A stretch of DNA of 64,000 bases. It comes from Embiotoca jacksoni. Taxonomy: Eukaryota > Chordata > Actinopteri > Embiotocidae. Below the pieces are notes generated by a model, which saw nothing but the letters and a program-made list of their open reading frames with translations, was not told where the DNA came from and made no database searches. Of this stretch, positions 17,953-28,804 are shown one piece after another (positions within the stretch are counted from its first letter, which is position 1; every line of letters begins with the position of its first letter). The DNA lies in assembly GCA_022577435.1 (NCBI GenBank), contig JAKOON010000086.1, forward strand, positions 255,001 to 319,000. Direction: 5' to 3'. The position numbers and the translations under genes were made by a program.

Positions 17953-19836
17953 CTAGTTGCCGGTGATCTCGGTGGTGAGGGAAACAGAAACACAGCTGCT
18001 GCCAGATGTCGGAGCGATAGTCACCTGTAAGGTGAGATGGACTCTGAACATTGTTTACGTTTTGATTTATTGATCTGAACATAGTTTACGTTGTGATTTA
18101 TTGATCTGAACATTGTTTACGTTTTGATTTATTGATCTGAACATTGTTTACGTTGTGATTTATTGATCTGAACATTGTTTACGGTGTTTTATTGATCTGA
18201 ACATTGTTTACGTTGTGATTTATTGATCTGAACATTGTTTACGTTTTAATTTATTGATCTGAACATTGTTTACGTTTTAATTTATTGCTCTGAACATTGT
18301 TTACGTTGTGATTTATTGATCTGAACATTGTTTACGTTGTGATTTATTGATCTGAACATTGTTTACGTTGTGATTTATTGATCTGAACATTGTTTACGTT
18401 GTGATTTATTGATCTGAACATTGTTTACGTTGTGATTTATTGATCTGAACATTGTTTACGGTGTTTTATTGATCTGAACATTGTTTACGGTGATTTATTG
18501 ATCTGAACATCGTTTACTCTCAGATGTGATTTTTGTGTAAAGTGTCTTTGTCTTGTTGTTTTTAATGCGACAGGTGACGAGCATCAATCCTCGGTTCGCC
18601 AAAGTCCACATCCTGTACGTGGGCTCCACGCCGCTGAAGGACCGCTTCAGAGGCACCATCAGGTACCAGAATATAATCCATAAATAAAACATATGGTCAG
18701 ATTATTGTGTTAATAATCTCCTGTCTCTGCAGAAAAGAAGACGTGCGTGCGACAGAGAAGGACAAGGTGTGTTGGTTTCGTTCACGCCGACCGTTTATCG
18801 CTTCTCTCTGTTCATCTGTTAAATTCAGATGATGTGCTTTTGTTCGCTGTTCCAGGTGGAAACGTATAAAAGCTTCAGACCAGGCGACATCGTCTTGGCA
18901 AAAGTTGTATCCTTCACCTGCCTGGAGCCTTTGGGGGGGGGGGGGGGGGGGGGTAATGAGTAATAATGACATCGTTGTTATATTCGGTGTGATGTGTTGT
19001 TTCCTCTTTGACCTGTGATGTCAGATTTCTCTCGGAGACGTTCAGTCCAACTACCTGCTGACGACGGCGGAGAACGAGCTGGGCGTGGTGGTGGCCCACA
19101 GTGAAGCAGGTACACAATTATTGATTATTGATCGGTCCAAATACTGTTTGAATGTTGGTGTTCAGATTGATGGTTTCCAGTTTGAACACAATGTGTTGAG
19201 AAGAGTTTTATTGAGTCATACTTCAACATTTCAGCATTTAGATGCCAACATACCATCAGAGCTCCACTCTGATGTAACCTGTGGTTATTATGCAGCAGGA
19301 GGACACTTATTATTTTACTATTTATGGTGGCAGTGGTGAAATAAAAAAATGAGAGATTTTATTAGCCAGCTTTAATATGTTCTATCCTGATTGAGTTTCT
19401 GGTCTCAGATGTGTTTGAGGACTCTTCAACCCTCCATCATGGAAGTCAAGTTTTAGGGAGACCAAGTTCACCACATCTGACTATTTGTGGAGGAAGTGGA
19501 AACCTTCTTTTCTCCACGTGGAGACATCAAACCTGCTTCTCAGAGCTCATAAACATATGATGATGTATTTTCAGTCCAACAGGTCAGAACGATCACTTCC
19601 CAGCTGCTCTTGAACGCACCGTTATGTCAGCAGGTCTGTCTCCGGCCTCAGAGTCTCTCAGGGCTGTTGGGTTGAATATGAACTGTTTGTTCTTCTGGAT
19701 TCATTGATATACACGTTTCCTTTAATCAGGTGCCCAGATGGTTCCGATCAGCTGGTGTGAGATGCAGTGTCCTCTAACACACACCAAAGAGTTCCGTAAA
19801 GTGGCGCGAGTGCAGCCGGAGTTTCTCCAAGCATGA
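16003..19836 (+). CDS. exosc1: Exosome component 1 (CSL4 homologue)
   Basis: Cap subunit of the nuclear/cytoplasmic RNA exosome, which degrades and trims RNA 3'-5'. Eight coding exons: 16003-16030, 17180-17295, 17957-18031, 18574-18662, 18733-18766, 18856-18906, 19025-19109 and 19730-19836. They give 194 residues, one fewer than human. Visible parts are the N-terminal CSL4 domain (RHGYIFSSLAG), the S1 RNA-binding domain (INPRFAKVHILYVG through RPGDIVLAKVISLGD) and the C-terminal segment with SWCEMQCP and EFRKVARVQPEF. The first exon holds only nine codons and one base, as in the family. Introns are unusual: the exon 2 donor is repeated in a G-rich minisatellite, the exon 3 acceptor follows a (TG)n tract, intron 3 is a 30-bp minisatellite, and intron 6 has 21 consecutive Gs with a weak donor (GTATCC). 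The coding sequence itself looks intact. Confidence 0.97.
16076..16141. repeat. 12-bp tandem repeat at the start of exosc1 intron 1
   Basis: Five copies of GCGAACCTCCSA, lying about 45 bp after the exon 1 donor. Local CpG-rich duplication. Confidence 0.9.
16436..16690. repeat. Possible dispersed repeat fragment rich in AAGTA/TAAAAGT words
   Basis: Phrases such as CCAGTAAAAGTCCTGCAAG and GAAGTATGAAAGTAGAAG resemble a frequent teleost interspersed element made of AAGTAC-type words. Similar text lies near 53560-53730. Boundaries and class are uncertain. Confidence 0.35.
17286..17745. repeat. G-rich minisatellite containing copies of the exosc1 exon 2 splice donor
   Basis: Irregular units of roughly 37-122 bp. 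They carry GGAGAGGAGGTGAGGGTTGT and long G runs. The first copy is the genuine exon 2/intron 2 junction (donor GT at 17296); further copies of AGGAG|GTGAGGGTTGTG or nearly so have GT at 17366, 17459, 17496, 17541 and 17663. Confidence 0.93.
17823..17952. repeat. (TG)n microsatellite abutting the exosc1 exon 3 acceptor
   Basis: TG run with a few TC interruptions, ending only four bases before the TAG acceptor of exon 3 (17954-17956). It replaces a normal polypyrimidine tract. Confidence 0.97.
18038..18520. repeat. 30-bp minisatellite in exosc1 intron 3
   Basis: About sixteen copies of a unit containing TTATTGATCTGAACATTG and TTTACGTTGTGA, some shortened to 24-25 bp. Each good copy contains TTGTTTAC, the reverse complement of GTAAACAA (forkhead consensus). 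Confidence 0.96.
18933..18953. repeat. Poly(G)21 tract in exosc1 intron 6
   Basis: Twenty-one consecutive G residues on the transcribed sense strand, inside an intron of 118 bp. Assembly or sequencing length error is possible. Confidence 0.9.
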
Positions 19837-20819
19837 ACCTCTGTCCCACCTGCAGCTGCTGCCGGCAGCCTCCAGCTCGGGTCCCGGTTCTGGTCCTGGT
19901 TCTGAGGGACACAGCGAGGCGGATCATCAGATACTTCTGGTCTCATATTTTTAAGTGGTTTCTTTTTTTCCTTTGAGATGTCCCTCTGCATGTTGTCATC
20001 CGTTCATTGTGCTGGATTGTTAAAACAGAAGAAACGCCACAAAATGTTTTTTTATTCCTCCAAAGTGAAATCGACCTGCCAGCAGCTGCTCCAAGCTGCC
20101 TGATTAGAACTGTATCAGTTCACAAAGCTTCAAACATCCACTCAGTTATAATGTGAATCTTTGTCAGGAAGAAGTCGGCAGCTGATCAGGTTGATTAAAG
20201 GATGAAGCAGTTGGTAGAAACACGACCGAGACTCATGAAAAGACTAAAATAAGTGTTGTGTATCCCGACGGCTGCAGAGGAAGCGCTGCACGGTTTTATG
20301 ATGTCACGTATGCAGCTAACCGGTTTGGTTATTTGTTGACAAAACAAATTGAAGCTGAAAGACGTTTTCATGCCGTCTGTCTTTACTCCTGTCCAGGTTC
20401 TCGTAGAGATGGTTGAGAGGAAGGTTAATGTGATGAGGAGCCTCATGTTGAATCAGATTTACAACAGTTCCAGCCAGAGTACTGAAGTACAACAACTATA
20501 ATAGTCTGAGTACGAGCAAACAAACAAGAAGTACTGCTTCTGTTTTCTTTGAAGTGTACTTTGACTTTTTCTTCAACTTCACTGCAGAAAAAAAAGAAGA
20601 AATAAAATGACTGTCAAACCAACAATGTAGTTTTCTTTGTGTTTATAACAATAATAATTAACAGGGCCAAAAGTTCTCAGTCTGGAACAAAGAAAAACTC
20701 AAACAGTTCCTCCAGCTATAAGCTGGATGTTTAATGTTCACTATATACAGTTAGTTTCATTGACTACGAATAATTTACACTTGAATAGTTTTCTAAGATG
20801 AATCCTCAAACGGTGCCGA
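19837..20819. other. Tail-to-tail 3' UTRs of exosc1 and knop1
   Basis: The exosc1 3' UTR runs rightward to a likely AATAAA at 20601-20606. The knop1 3' UTR runs leftward with a likely ATTAAA (plus-strand TTTAAT) at 20730-20735, 85 bp past its stop. Otherwise unremarkable. Confidence 0.55.
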
Positions 20820-23057
20820 TCAGTCGTCCAAGCGAACTGACCGACTTGCATTGATGTCGATGGAGAACTTCTTATTGGACGGTGCAGCGAAGCCGAGACC
20901 GGCTCCTCTGTTACTGAAGTCCATCCTGCGAGAGTGAGCTCGCTCAAACTCTCCCAGAAGCCCTTGCTGCAGCTGCTGCTGTGCGTCCTTCCCCAGAGCC
21001 ATGTTCGCTCCGGCAGTGCTCGCCGCCGCCGGCTGGAAACTCTTGAAGCCGCCCATCAACCGGAGGAACTTCTGCTGCTGCTCAGAGCTGGTGAACCGGG
21101 CCGTGCTCCACTGGCCCAAACCCTGAGGAACACCACCGGGACAAACACTCAGTACATATAACATGTGTGTATATATATATAAATACTATATTATATATAT
21201 ATATATACATAAAGACTGAGGAGCTCTACATCTATATATCTGATGATGTCATCAAGTCCTTATATTCAGAACTACATGTTTGTAACAGAAAGCCTGCGTT
21301 ATGAATGGGCCTCATTGAGGTACATCTGATGAAAGCTGTCGCTGAGTTGCATTATGGGATTTTTTTTTTTTTTTTTTTTTTTACATCACCCACAACAGGG
21401 TCTAAAAGTCACGATACCTCCGTGTCCACTGCTTCAATTCTGACCCTTTGATTTAAATCCATCCCAGTTTCATGGAAGCATGATACATAAATATTTTAAG
21501 GTGCAGAGCTGCAGGTAGAGTCAACAATCTGATCTATGAAATATTATAATATTATAAACTGACCGCAGGAGGAGCTGCTTTTACCGGCTGAGAGGCCTCG
21601 TCGATCTCCATCTGGAGCGCCTGTCTTCTCTCCTATGAAAAACCACAACGCTCATTATGAACAACACAATCCACCGACAGATGGACAGATATATATCATA
21701 AATCATACATAATATTATATATAAGGTATATAGCATTATATATATTATTTAAATGATATATATATATATATATATAAGTGCTATAGACCTGGTTGATGCT
21801 GATCTCGTCCTTGTTTCCGCTCTTCTCCGACAGGAACATCACGTCAACCTGAGACTCCTGAAACGTGATTGCAGCTCATTTAAAACTCATCCAGCAGTTT
21901 CACTGACGAAAGAAACCTTCTCTCACCTGAGAGTCTTCATGTTCCTCCTTCACCTCCTTCTTCTTCTTCTTCTTCTTTGCAGCAGTTTCAGCTCCAACGT
22001 CGCTCCATTTCTGTTTCCTCTTCTTTCCTGCTGTTCTCTCTCTTCTCTCGTCCTCATAGATGAACAGTGTTTCTTCCTCCTCAGACGCTGCTTTTGTCCT
22101 TTTCTTCTTCTTTGGCTCCACCTCTTCTACCTCCACCTCTTCTACCTCCACCACCTCCACAGCAGCTATCCTTCTCCTCTCCGTCTTCCCGTCCACAGTC
22201 CGTCTCTTTGTGGGTTTGTCCTTCTTCCTGGCGGCCATGTTGTCTTCCTCCGTCCCTCCGCTCTCTCTTGCTTTGCTCTTTTTCTTCTTCCCGATGATCT
22301 CGGTTTCTTCTCCTCGATCTTTTTTGTCTTCTTTCTTTGTTTTCTTGTTCACTTTGACTTCCTCGACTTCGTTCTCCCCGTCAGCTGTTTCTAACTCCAC
22401 TCCGTTTTCGGATTTCTTTCTGGTTTTTGAAACACTGATTCCTTCCATAGTTTCCTTTTTCTTCTGTTTCTTCTCTTTAACTTTCTCTTCTGAGCTTCCA
22501 ACTGAAACTGGTTTCTTTCCTTTCCTTCCTTTCTTTGACACGTCGTCCTCTCCAACCTGCAGCTCTTCTTCCTCCTGAATTTGTGCAGATTTATTCTTTC
22601 CTTTCTTCTCTTTCTTTACTGAACTCTGTAGTTCTGCTGGAGTCTGATTGTCAGTCAGCTTCTTCTTCTTCTTTTTGTGGATTCCTTCATCTTTTTGATC
22701 GCTGACATCTGAGTTGAAAGAATCAGTGACAACTTTCTTCTTCTTCTTCTTCTCTTCTGTTACACTCCTGCCCTCCAGAGATGCTCCGTTCATCTTCTGA
22801 TCTTCCTTCTTTTCTTTCTTCCCCTCTGAAAGCCTCCAGTTACGTTCTTCAGAGGGAGACGCTGCTCTTTTCTTCTGTCTCTTCTTCTTCATAAGAGTCT
22901 CATCACTCTTCTCGTCCTCCATTTTCACCTCCTTCACAGACCTCTCCACAGAACCGGACCTTTCCACAGAACCGGACCTCCGGCTCGTCTGCTGAGAGAA
23001 ACAGTGACTGCAACACAAACCTTCTCGACCTTGAACCGGTTATAAAGAAGGTTAAAG

Positions 23058-23125
<68 letters not shown>

Positions 23126-26100
23126 TGTGTGTGTGTGACTACCAGAGTAACACACTAACCAGCTGTTTGGGCTGTGACTGCTGATCAATGTCTCTGCAGG
23201 TCCAGTCACTTCGCCTGCAGGAACCAAGCAGAAAAGAGAAAACATGTTAATGATGAACATGTTAATAATGAACGTGTTAATGATGAACATATTAATGAAC
23301 ATGTTAATGATGAACATGTTAATGAACATATTAATGATGAACATGTTAATGATGAACATGTTAATAATGAACGTGTTAATGATGAACATATTAATGAACA
23401 TGTTAATGATGAACATGTTAATGAACATATTAATGATGAACATGTTAATGATGAACATGTTAATGATGAACATGTTAATGATGAACATATTACTGAATAT
23501 ATTAATGATGAACATGTTAATGATGAACATGTTAATGAACATGTTGATGAACGTGTTAATGAACATGTTAATGATGAACATGTTAATGAACATATTAATG
23601 ATGAACATGTTAATGATGAACATGTTAATGATGAACATATTAATGAATATATTAATGATGAACATGTTAATGATGAACATATTAATGATGAACATAATGA
23701 ATATATTAATGATGAACATATTAATGAATATATTAATGATGAACATGTTAATGATGAACATGTTAATGATGAACATGTTAATGATGAACATATTAATGAT
23801 GAACATGTTAATGATGAACATGTTAATGATGAACATGTTAATGATGAACATACTAATAATGAACATGTTAATGATGAACATGTTAATGATGAACATACTA
23901 ATAATGAACATGTTAATGATGAACATGTTAATGAACATATTAATGATGAACATGTTAATGATGAACATGTTAATGAACATATTAATGATGAACATGTTAA
24001 TGAACATAATGATGAACATGTTAATGATGAACATGTTAATGATGAACATATTAATGAACATATTAATGATGAACATGTTAATGATGAACATGTTAATGAA
24101 CATGTTAATGATGAACATGTTAATGATGAACATGTTAATGATGAACATATTAATGATGAACATGTTAATGAACATATTAATGATGAACATGTCAATGATG
24201 AACATGTTAATGATGAACATATTAATGAACATGTTAATGATGAACCTATTAATGAACATATTAATGATGAACATGTTAATGATGAACATGTTAATGATGA
24301 ACATGTTAATGAACATATTAATGATGAACATGTTAATGATGAACATGTTAATGAACATATTAATGATGAACATGTTAATGATGAACATATTAATGAACAT
24401 AATGATGAACATGTTAATGATGAACATGTTAATGATGAACATATTAATGAACATAATGATGAACATGTTAATTATGAACATGTTAATGAACATGTTCATG
24501 ATGAACATGTTAATGATGAACATATTAATGATGAACATATTAATGATGAACATGTTAATGAACATATTAATGATGAACATATTAATGAACATGTTAATGA
24601 TGAACATGTTAATGATGAACATATTAATGATGAACATGTTAATGATGAACATGTTAATGATGAACATGTTAATGAACATATTAATGATGAACATATTAAT
24701 GAACATGTTAATGATGAACATGTTAATGATGAACATGTTAATGATGAACATATTAATGAACATGTTAATGATGAACATGTTAATGAACATGTTAATGATG
24801 AACATGTTAATGATGAACATATTAATGAACATGTTAATGATGAACATGTTAATGAACATATTAATGATGAACATATTAATGAACATGTTAATGATGAACA
24901 TATTAATGATGAACATGTTAATGATGAACATATTAATGATGAACATGTTAATGAACATATTAATGATGAACATGTCAATGATGAACATGTTAATGAACAT
25001 ATTAATGATGAACATGTTAATGATGAACATATTAATGATGAACATATTAATGAACATATTAATGATGAACATGTTAATGAACATATTAATGATGAACATG
25101 TTAATGAACATATTAATGAACATGTTAATGATGAACATGTTAATGATGAACATGTTAATGATGAACATATTAATGAACATAATGATGAACATGTTAATGA
25201 TGAACATGTTAATGATGAACATATTAATGAACATAATGATGAACATGTTAATTATGAACATGTTAATGAACATGTTAATGATGAACATGTTAATGATGAA
25301 CATATTAATGATGAACATGTTAATGAACATATTAATGATGAACATATTAATGAACATGTTAATGATGAACATGTTAATGATGAACATATTAATGATGAAC
25401 ATGTTAATGATGAACATGTTAATGAACATATTAATGATGAACATATTAATGAACATGTTAATGATGAACATGTTAATGATGAACATGTTAATGATGAACA
25501 TATTAATGAACATGTTAATGATGAACATGTTAATGAACATGTTAATGATGAACATATTAATGAACATGTTAATGATGAACATGTTAATGAACATGTTAAT
25601 GAACATATTAATGATGAACATGTTCATCATTAACATGTTAATGAACATGTTAATGATGAACATGTTAATGATGAACATATTAATGAACATGTTAATGATG
25701 AACATGTTAATGAACATATTAATGATGAACATGTTAATGATGAACATGTTAATGATGAACATGTTAATGATGAACATGTTAATGATGAACATGTTAATGA
25801 TGAACATATTAATGATGAACATGTTAATGAACATATTAATGATGAACATGTCAATGATGAACATGTTAATGAACATATTAATGATGAACATGTTAATGAT
25901 GAACATATTAATGATGAACATATTAATGAACATATTAATGATGAACATGTTAATGAACATATTAATGATGAACATGTTAATGAACATATTAATGATGAAC
26001 ATATTAATGAACATGTTAATGATGAACATGTTAATGATGAACATGTTAATGATGAACATGTTAATGATGAACATATTAATGAACATGTTAATGATGAACA

Positions 26101-28582
26101 TGTTAATGATGAACATGTTAATGATGAACATATTAATGATGAACATATTAATGAACATATTAATGATGAACATGTTAATGATGAACATATTAATGATGAA
26201 CATGTTAATGATGAACATGTTAATGATGAACATGTTAATGATGAACATGTTAATGAACATATTAATGATGAACATGTTAATGATGAACATGTTAATGAAC
26301 ATATTAATGATGAACATATTAATGAACATGTTAATGATGAACATGTTAATGAACATATTAATGATGAACATGTTAATGAACATATTAATGATGAACATGT
26401 TAATGATGAACATGTTAATGAACATATTAATGATGAACATGTTAATGAACATAATGATGAACATATTAATGAACATGTTAATGATGAACATGTTAATGAA
26501 CATATTAATGATGAACATGTTAATGAACATATTAATGATGAACATGTTAATGAACATATTAATGATGAACATATTAATGAACATGTTAATGATGAACATG
26601 TTAATGATGAACATGTTAATGATGAACATATTAATGAACATGTTAATGATGAACATGTTAATGATGAACATGTTAATGATGAACATATTAATGATGAACA
26701 TGTTAATGATGAACATATTAATGATGAACATGTTAATGATGAACATGTTAATGATGAACATGTTAATGATGAACATGTTAATGAACATATTAATGATGAA
26801 CATGTTAATGAACATATTAATGATGAACATATTAATGAACATGTTAATGATGAACATGTTAATGATGAACATATTAATGATGAACATGTTAATGAACATA
26901 TTAATGATGAACATGTTAATGATGAACATGTTAATGAACATATTAATGATGAACATGTTAATGAACATATTAATGATGAACATGTTAATGATGAACATGT
27001 TAATGAACATATTAATGATGAACATATTAATGATGAACATATTAATGATGAACATGTTAATGATGAACATGTTAATGATGAACATGTTAATGAACATGTT
27101 AATGATGAACATGTTAATGAACATATTAATGATGAACATGTTAATGAACATATTAATGATGAACATGTTAATGAACATATTAATGATGAACATGTTAATG
27201 ATGAACATGTTAATGAACATATTAATGATGAACATGTTAATGATGAACATGTTAATGAACATATTAATGATGAACATGTTAATGAACATGTTAATGATGA
27301 ACATGTTAATGAACATATTAATGATGAACATGTTAATGAACATATTAATGATGAACATGTTAATGATGAACATGTTAATGAACATATTAATGATGAACAT
27401 GTTAATGAACATGTTAATGATGAACATGTTAATGAACATATTAATGATGAACATGTTAATGAACATATTAATGATGAACATGTTAATGATGAACATGTTA
27501 ATGAACATATTAATGATGAACATGTTAATGATGAACATGTTAATGATGAACATATTAATGAACATGTTAATGATGAACATGTTAATGAACATATTAATGA
27601 TGAACATGTTAATGAACATATTAATGATGAACATGTTAATGATGAACATGTTAATGAACATATTAATGATGAACATGTTAATGATGAACATGTTAATGAA
27701 CATATTAATGATGAACATGTTAATGAACATATTAATGATGAACATGTTAATGAACATGTTAATGATGAACATGTTAATGAACATATTAATGATGAACATG
27801 TTAATGATGAACATGTTAATGATGAACATGTTAATGATGAACATGTTAATGAACATATTAATGATGAACATGTTAATGAACATATTAATGATGAACATGT
27901 TAATGAACATATTAATGATGAACATGTTAATGAACATATTAATGATGAACATGTTAATGAACATATTAATGATGAACATGTTAATGATGAACATGTTAAT
28001 GAACATATTAATGATGAACATGTTAATGAACATATTAATGATGAACATGTTAATGATGAACATGTTAATGAACATATTAATGATGAACATGTTAATGAAC
28101 ATATTAATGATGAACGTGTTAATGATGAACATGTACCAGGTGGTGGTACCAGGTGGTGGTACCAGGTGGTGGTACCAGGTAGTGGTACCAGGTGGTGGTA
28201 CCAGGTGGTGGTACCAGGTCCAATGAGATCTCAGCAGGTTTCTCTGAAACAAAAATCGTCCTGATCGGAAACCGTCTGAAACATGAAGTGAACAGCTGTA
28301 ACTCCAGATGTTCTGCCGGGACCGTTAACGGCAGGTTCGTGTGGAACCAACCAGGAAGTAAACAAGAACAACACGTTTATTATTTATTGTTTATTCATTC
28401 TTTCACAACACGCTCATGTTATGCAGCCACGCTAGCTAGTTAGCTAAGAGCAGCTCCACGTTCAACCAACAATCAGTCAGCTGATTGTTCCTCATGTTCC
28501 TCATGTTCCACCTGTTGTTCGTTCACTGTGTTGTGAAATAAAAGGTGAAGAGAGGTTTACTTACTTTGTACACTTTGATCAT
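20820..28582 (-). CDS. knop1: Lysine-rich nucleolar protein 1
   Basis: Nucleolar protein of poorly known molecular role. Coding exons (minus): 28582-28565 (MIKVYK only), 22991-21927, 21857-21789, 21632-21585 and 21122-20820. All junctions are phase 0, giving 500 residues (human 458). Residues about 25-355 are a disordered, K/E-rich tract with many KKKK runs. The C-terminal 100 residues form the SMAP-type domain: GLGQWSTARF, FLRLMGGFKSF, ANMALGKDAQ, RGAGLGF and DINASRSVRLDD at the end. NKDEISINQERRQALQMEID also matches the human region before it. The start is chosen because a six-codon first exon is in phase and resembles human MITKTHK; a downstream in-frame ATG at 22922 is the alternative. 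Exon 2 begins at a NAGNAG acceptor. Intron 1 (5.6 kb) is nearly all minisatellite. Exon 1 assignment is inference; the rest is firm. Confidence 0.88.
21719..21778. repeat. (TA)n-rich tract in knop1 intron 3
   Basis: ATATAT-rich stretch ending within about ten bases of the exon 3 donor (minus) at 21789. A similar TA tract lies at 21169-21207 in the next intron. Confidence 0.85.
23060..23137. repeat. (TG)n microsatellite in knop1 intron 1
   Basis: TG dinucleotide run, CA on the knop1 sense strand, 70 bp upstream of exon 2. Confidence 0.96.
23242..28131. repeat. 4.9-kb minisatellite of 12- and 15-bp units in knop1 intron 1
   Basis: About 360 tandem units of two lengths: ATGTTAATGAAC (12 bp) and ATGTTAATGATGAAC (15 bp), with G-to-A variants (ATATTAATGAAC). 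They differ by one ATG/GAT triplet, so every length change is a multiple of three. As a result the array is open over its whole length on the plus strand (1660 codons) and on the minus strand (part of a 1772-codon frame). There is no start context, codon bias or family match, so I treat these as artefacts of the unit. Confidence 0.98.
28127..28217. repeat. 13-bp tandem repeat (ACCAGGTGGTGGT)
   Basis: Six to seven copies of GGTACCAGGTGGT-type units, directly joined to the right end of the 12/15-bp array. KpnI-like GGTACC palindromes recur in each unit. Confidence 0.95.
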
Positions 28583-28804
28583 TCACGTGGATACCCGTTT
28601 ACGTTCTTGACCCGGAAGTAACTGTTTTCCCTTCCTGTAGGCGGGGCGTCAGGTCCGTAGCAACGCGGGCGCGTGAACCCACACTTATACAATCCAGTCA
28701 AAATCACCAAATCTCACGTGATCAAACGGGACTTCGGGCCGAAACAAACTTGAAGGCGGAAGTCGTCGTCAGCTGTGACGTGTGTTCAAAGTTTGTGGAA
28801 AAAC
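28583..28804. promoter_or_regulatory. Putative bidirectional promoter between knop1 and the 28805 candidate gene
   Basis: CpG-rich 222 bp. It holds an E-box CACGTG just upstream of the knop1 ATG (28584-28589), an ETS-type CCGGAAGT (28612-28619), a CpG cluster near 28645-28675 and a second CACGTG (28715-28720). No TATA. KNOP1 is also head-to-head with its neighbour in human (IQCK), which supports a shared promoter. Confidence 0.45.

Noticed and set aside
23244..28226. 1660-codon and 819-codon plus-strand ORFs (MLMMNMLMN, VNDEHVNEH)
   Set aside because: Same minisatellite; frame preserved only because unit lengths are multiples of three and stop-free.
22934..28252. 1772-codon minus-strand ORF (MFIINMFINM)
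   Set aside because: Pure translation of the 12/15-bp minisatellite; opposite-strand and other-frame ORFs are equally long.
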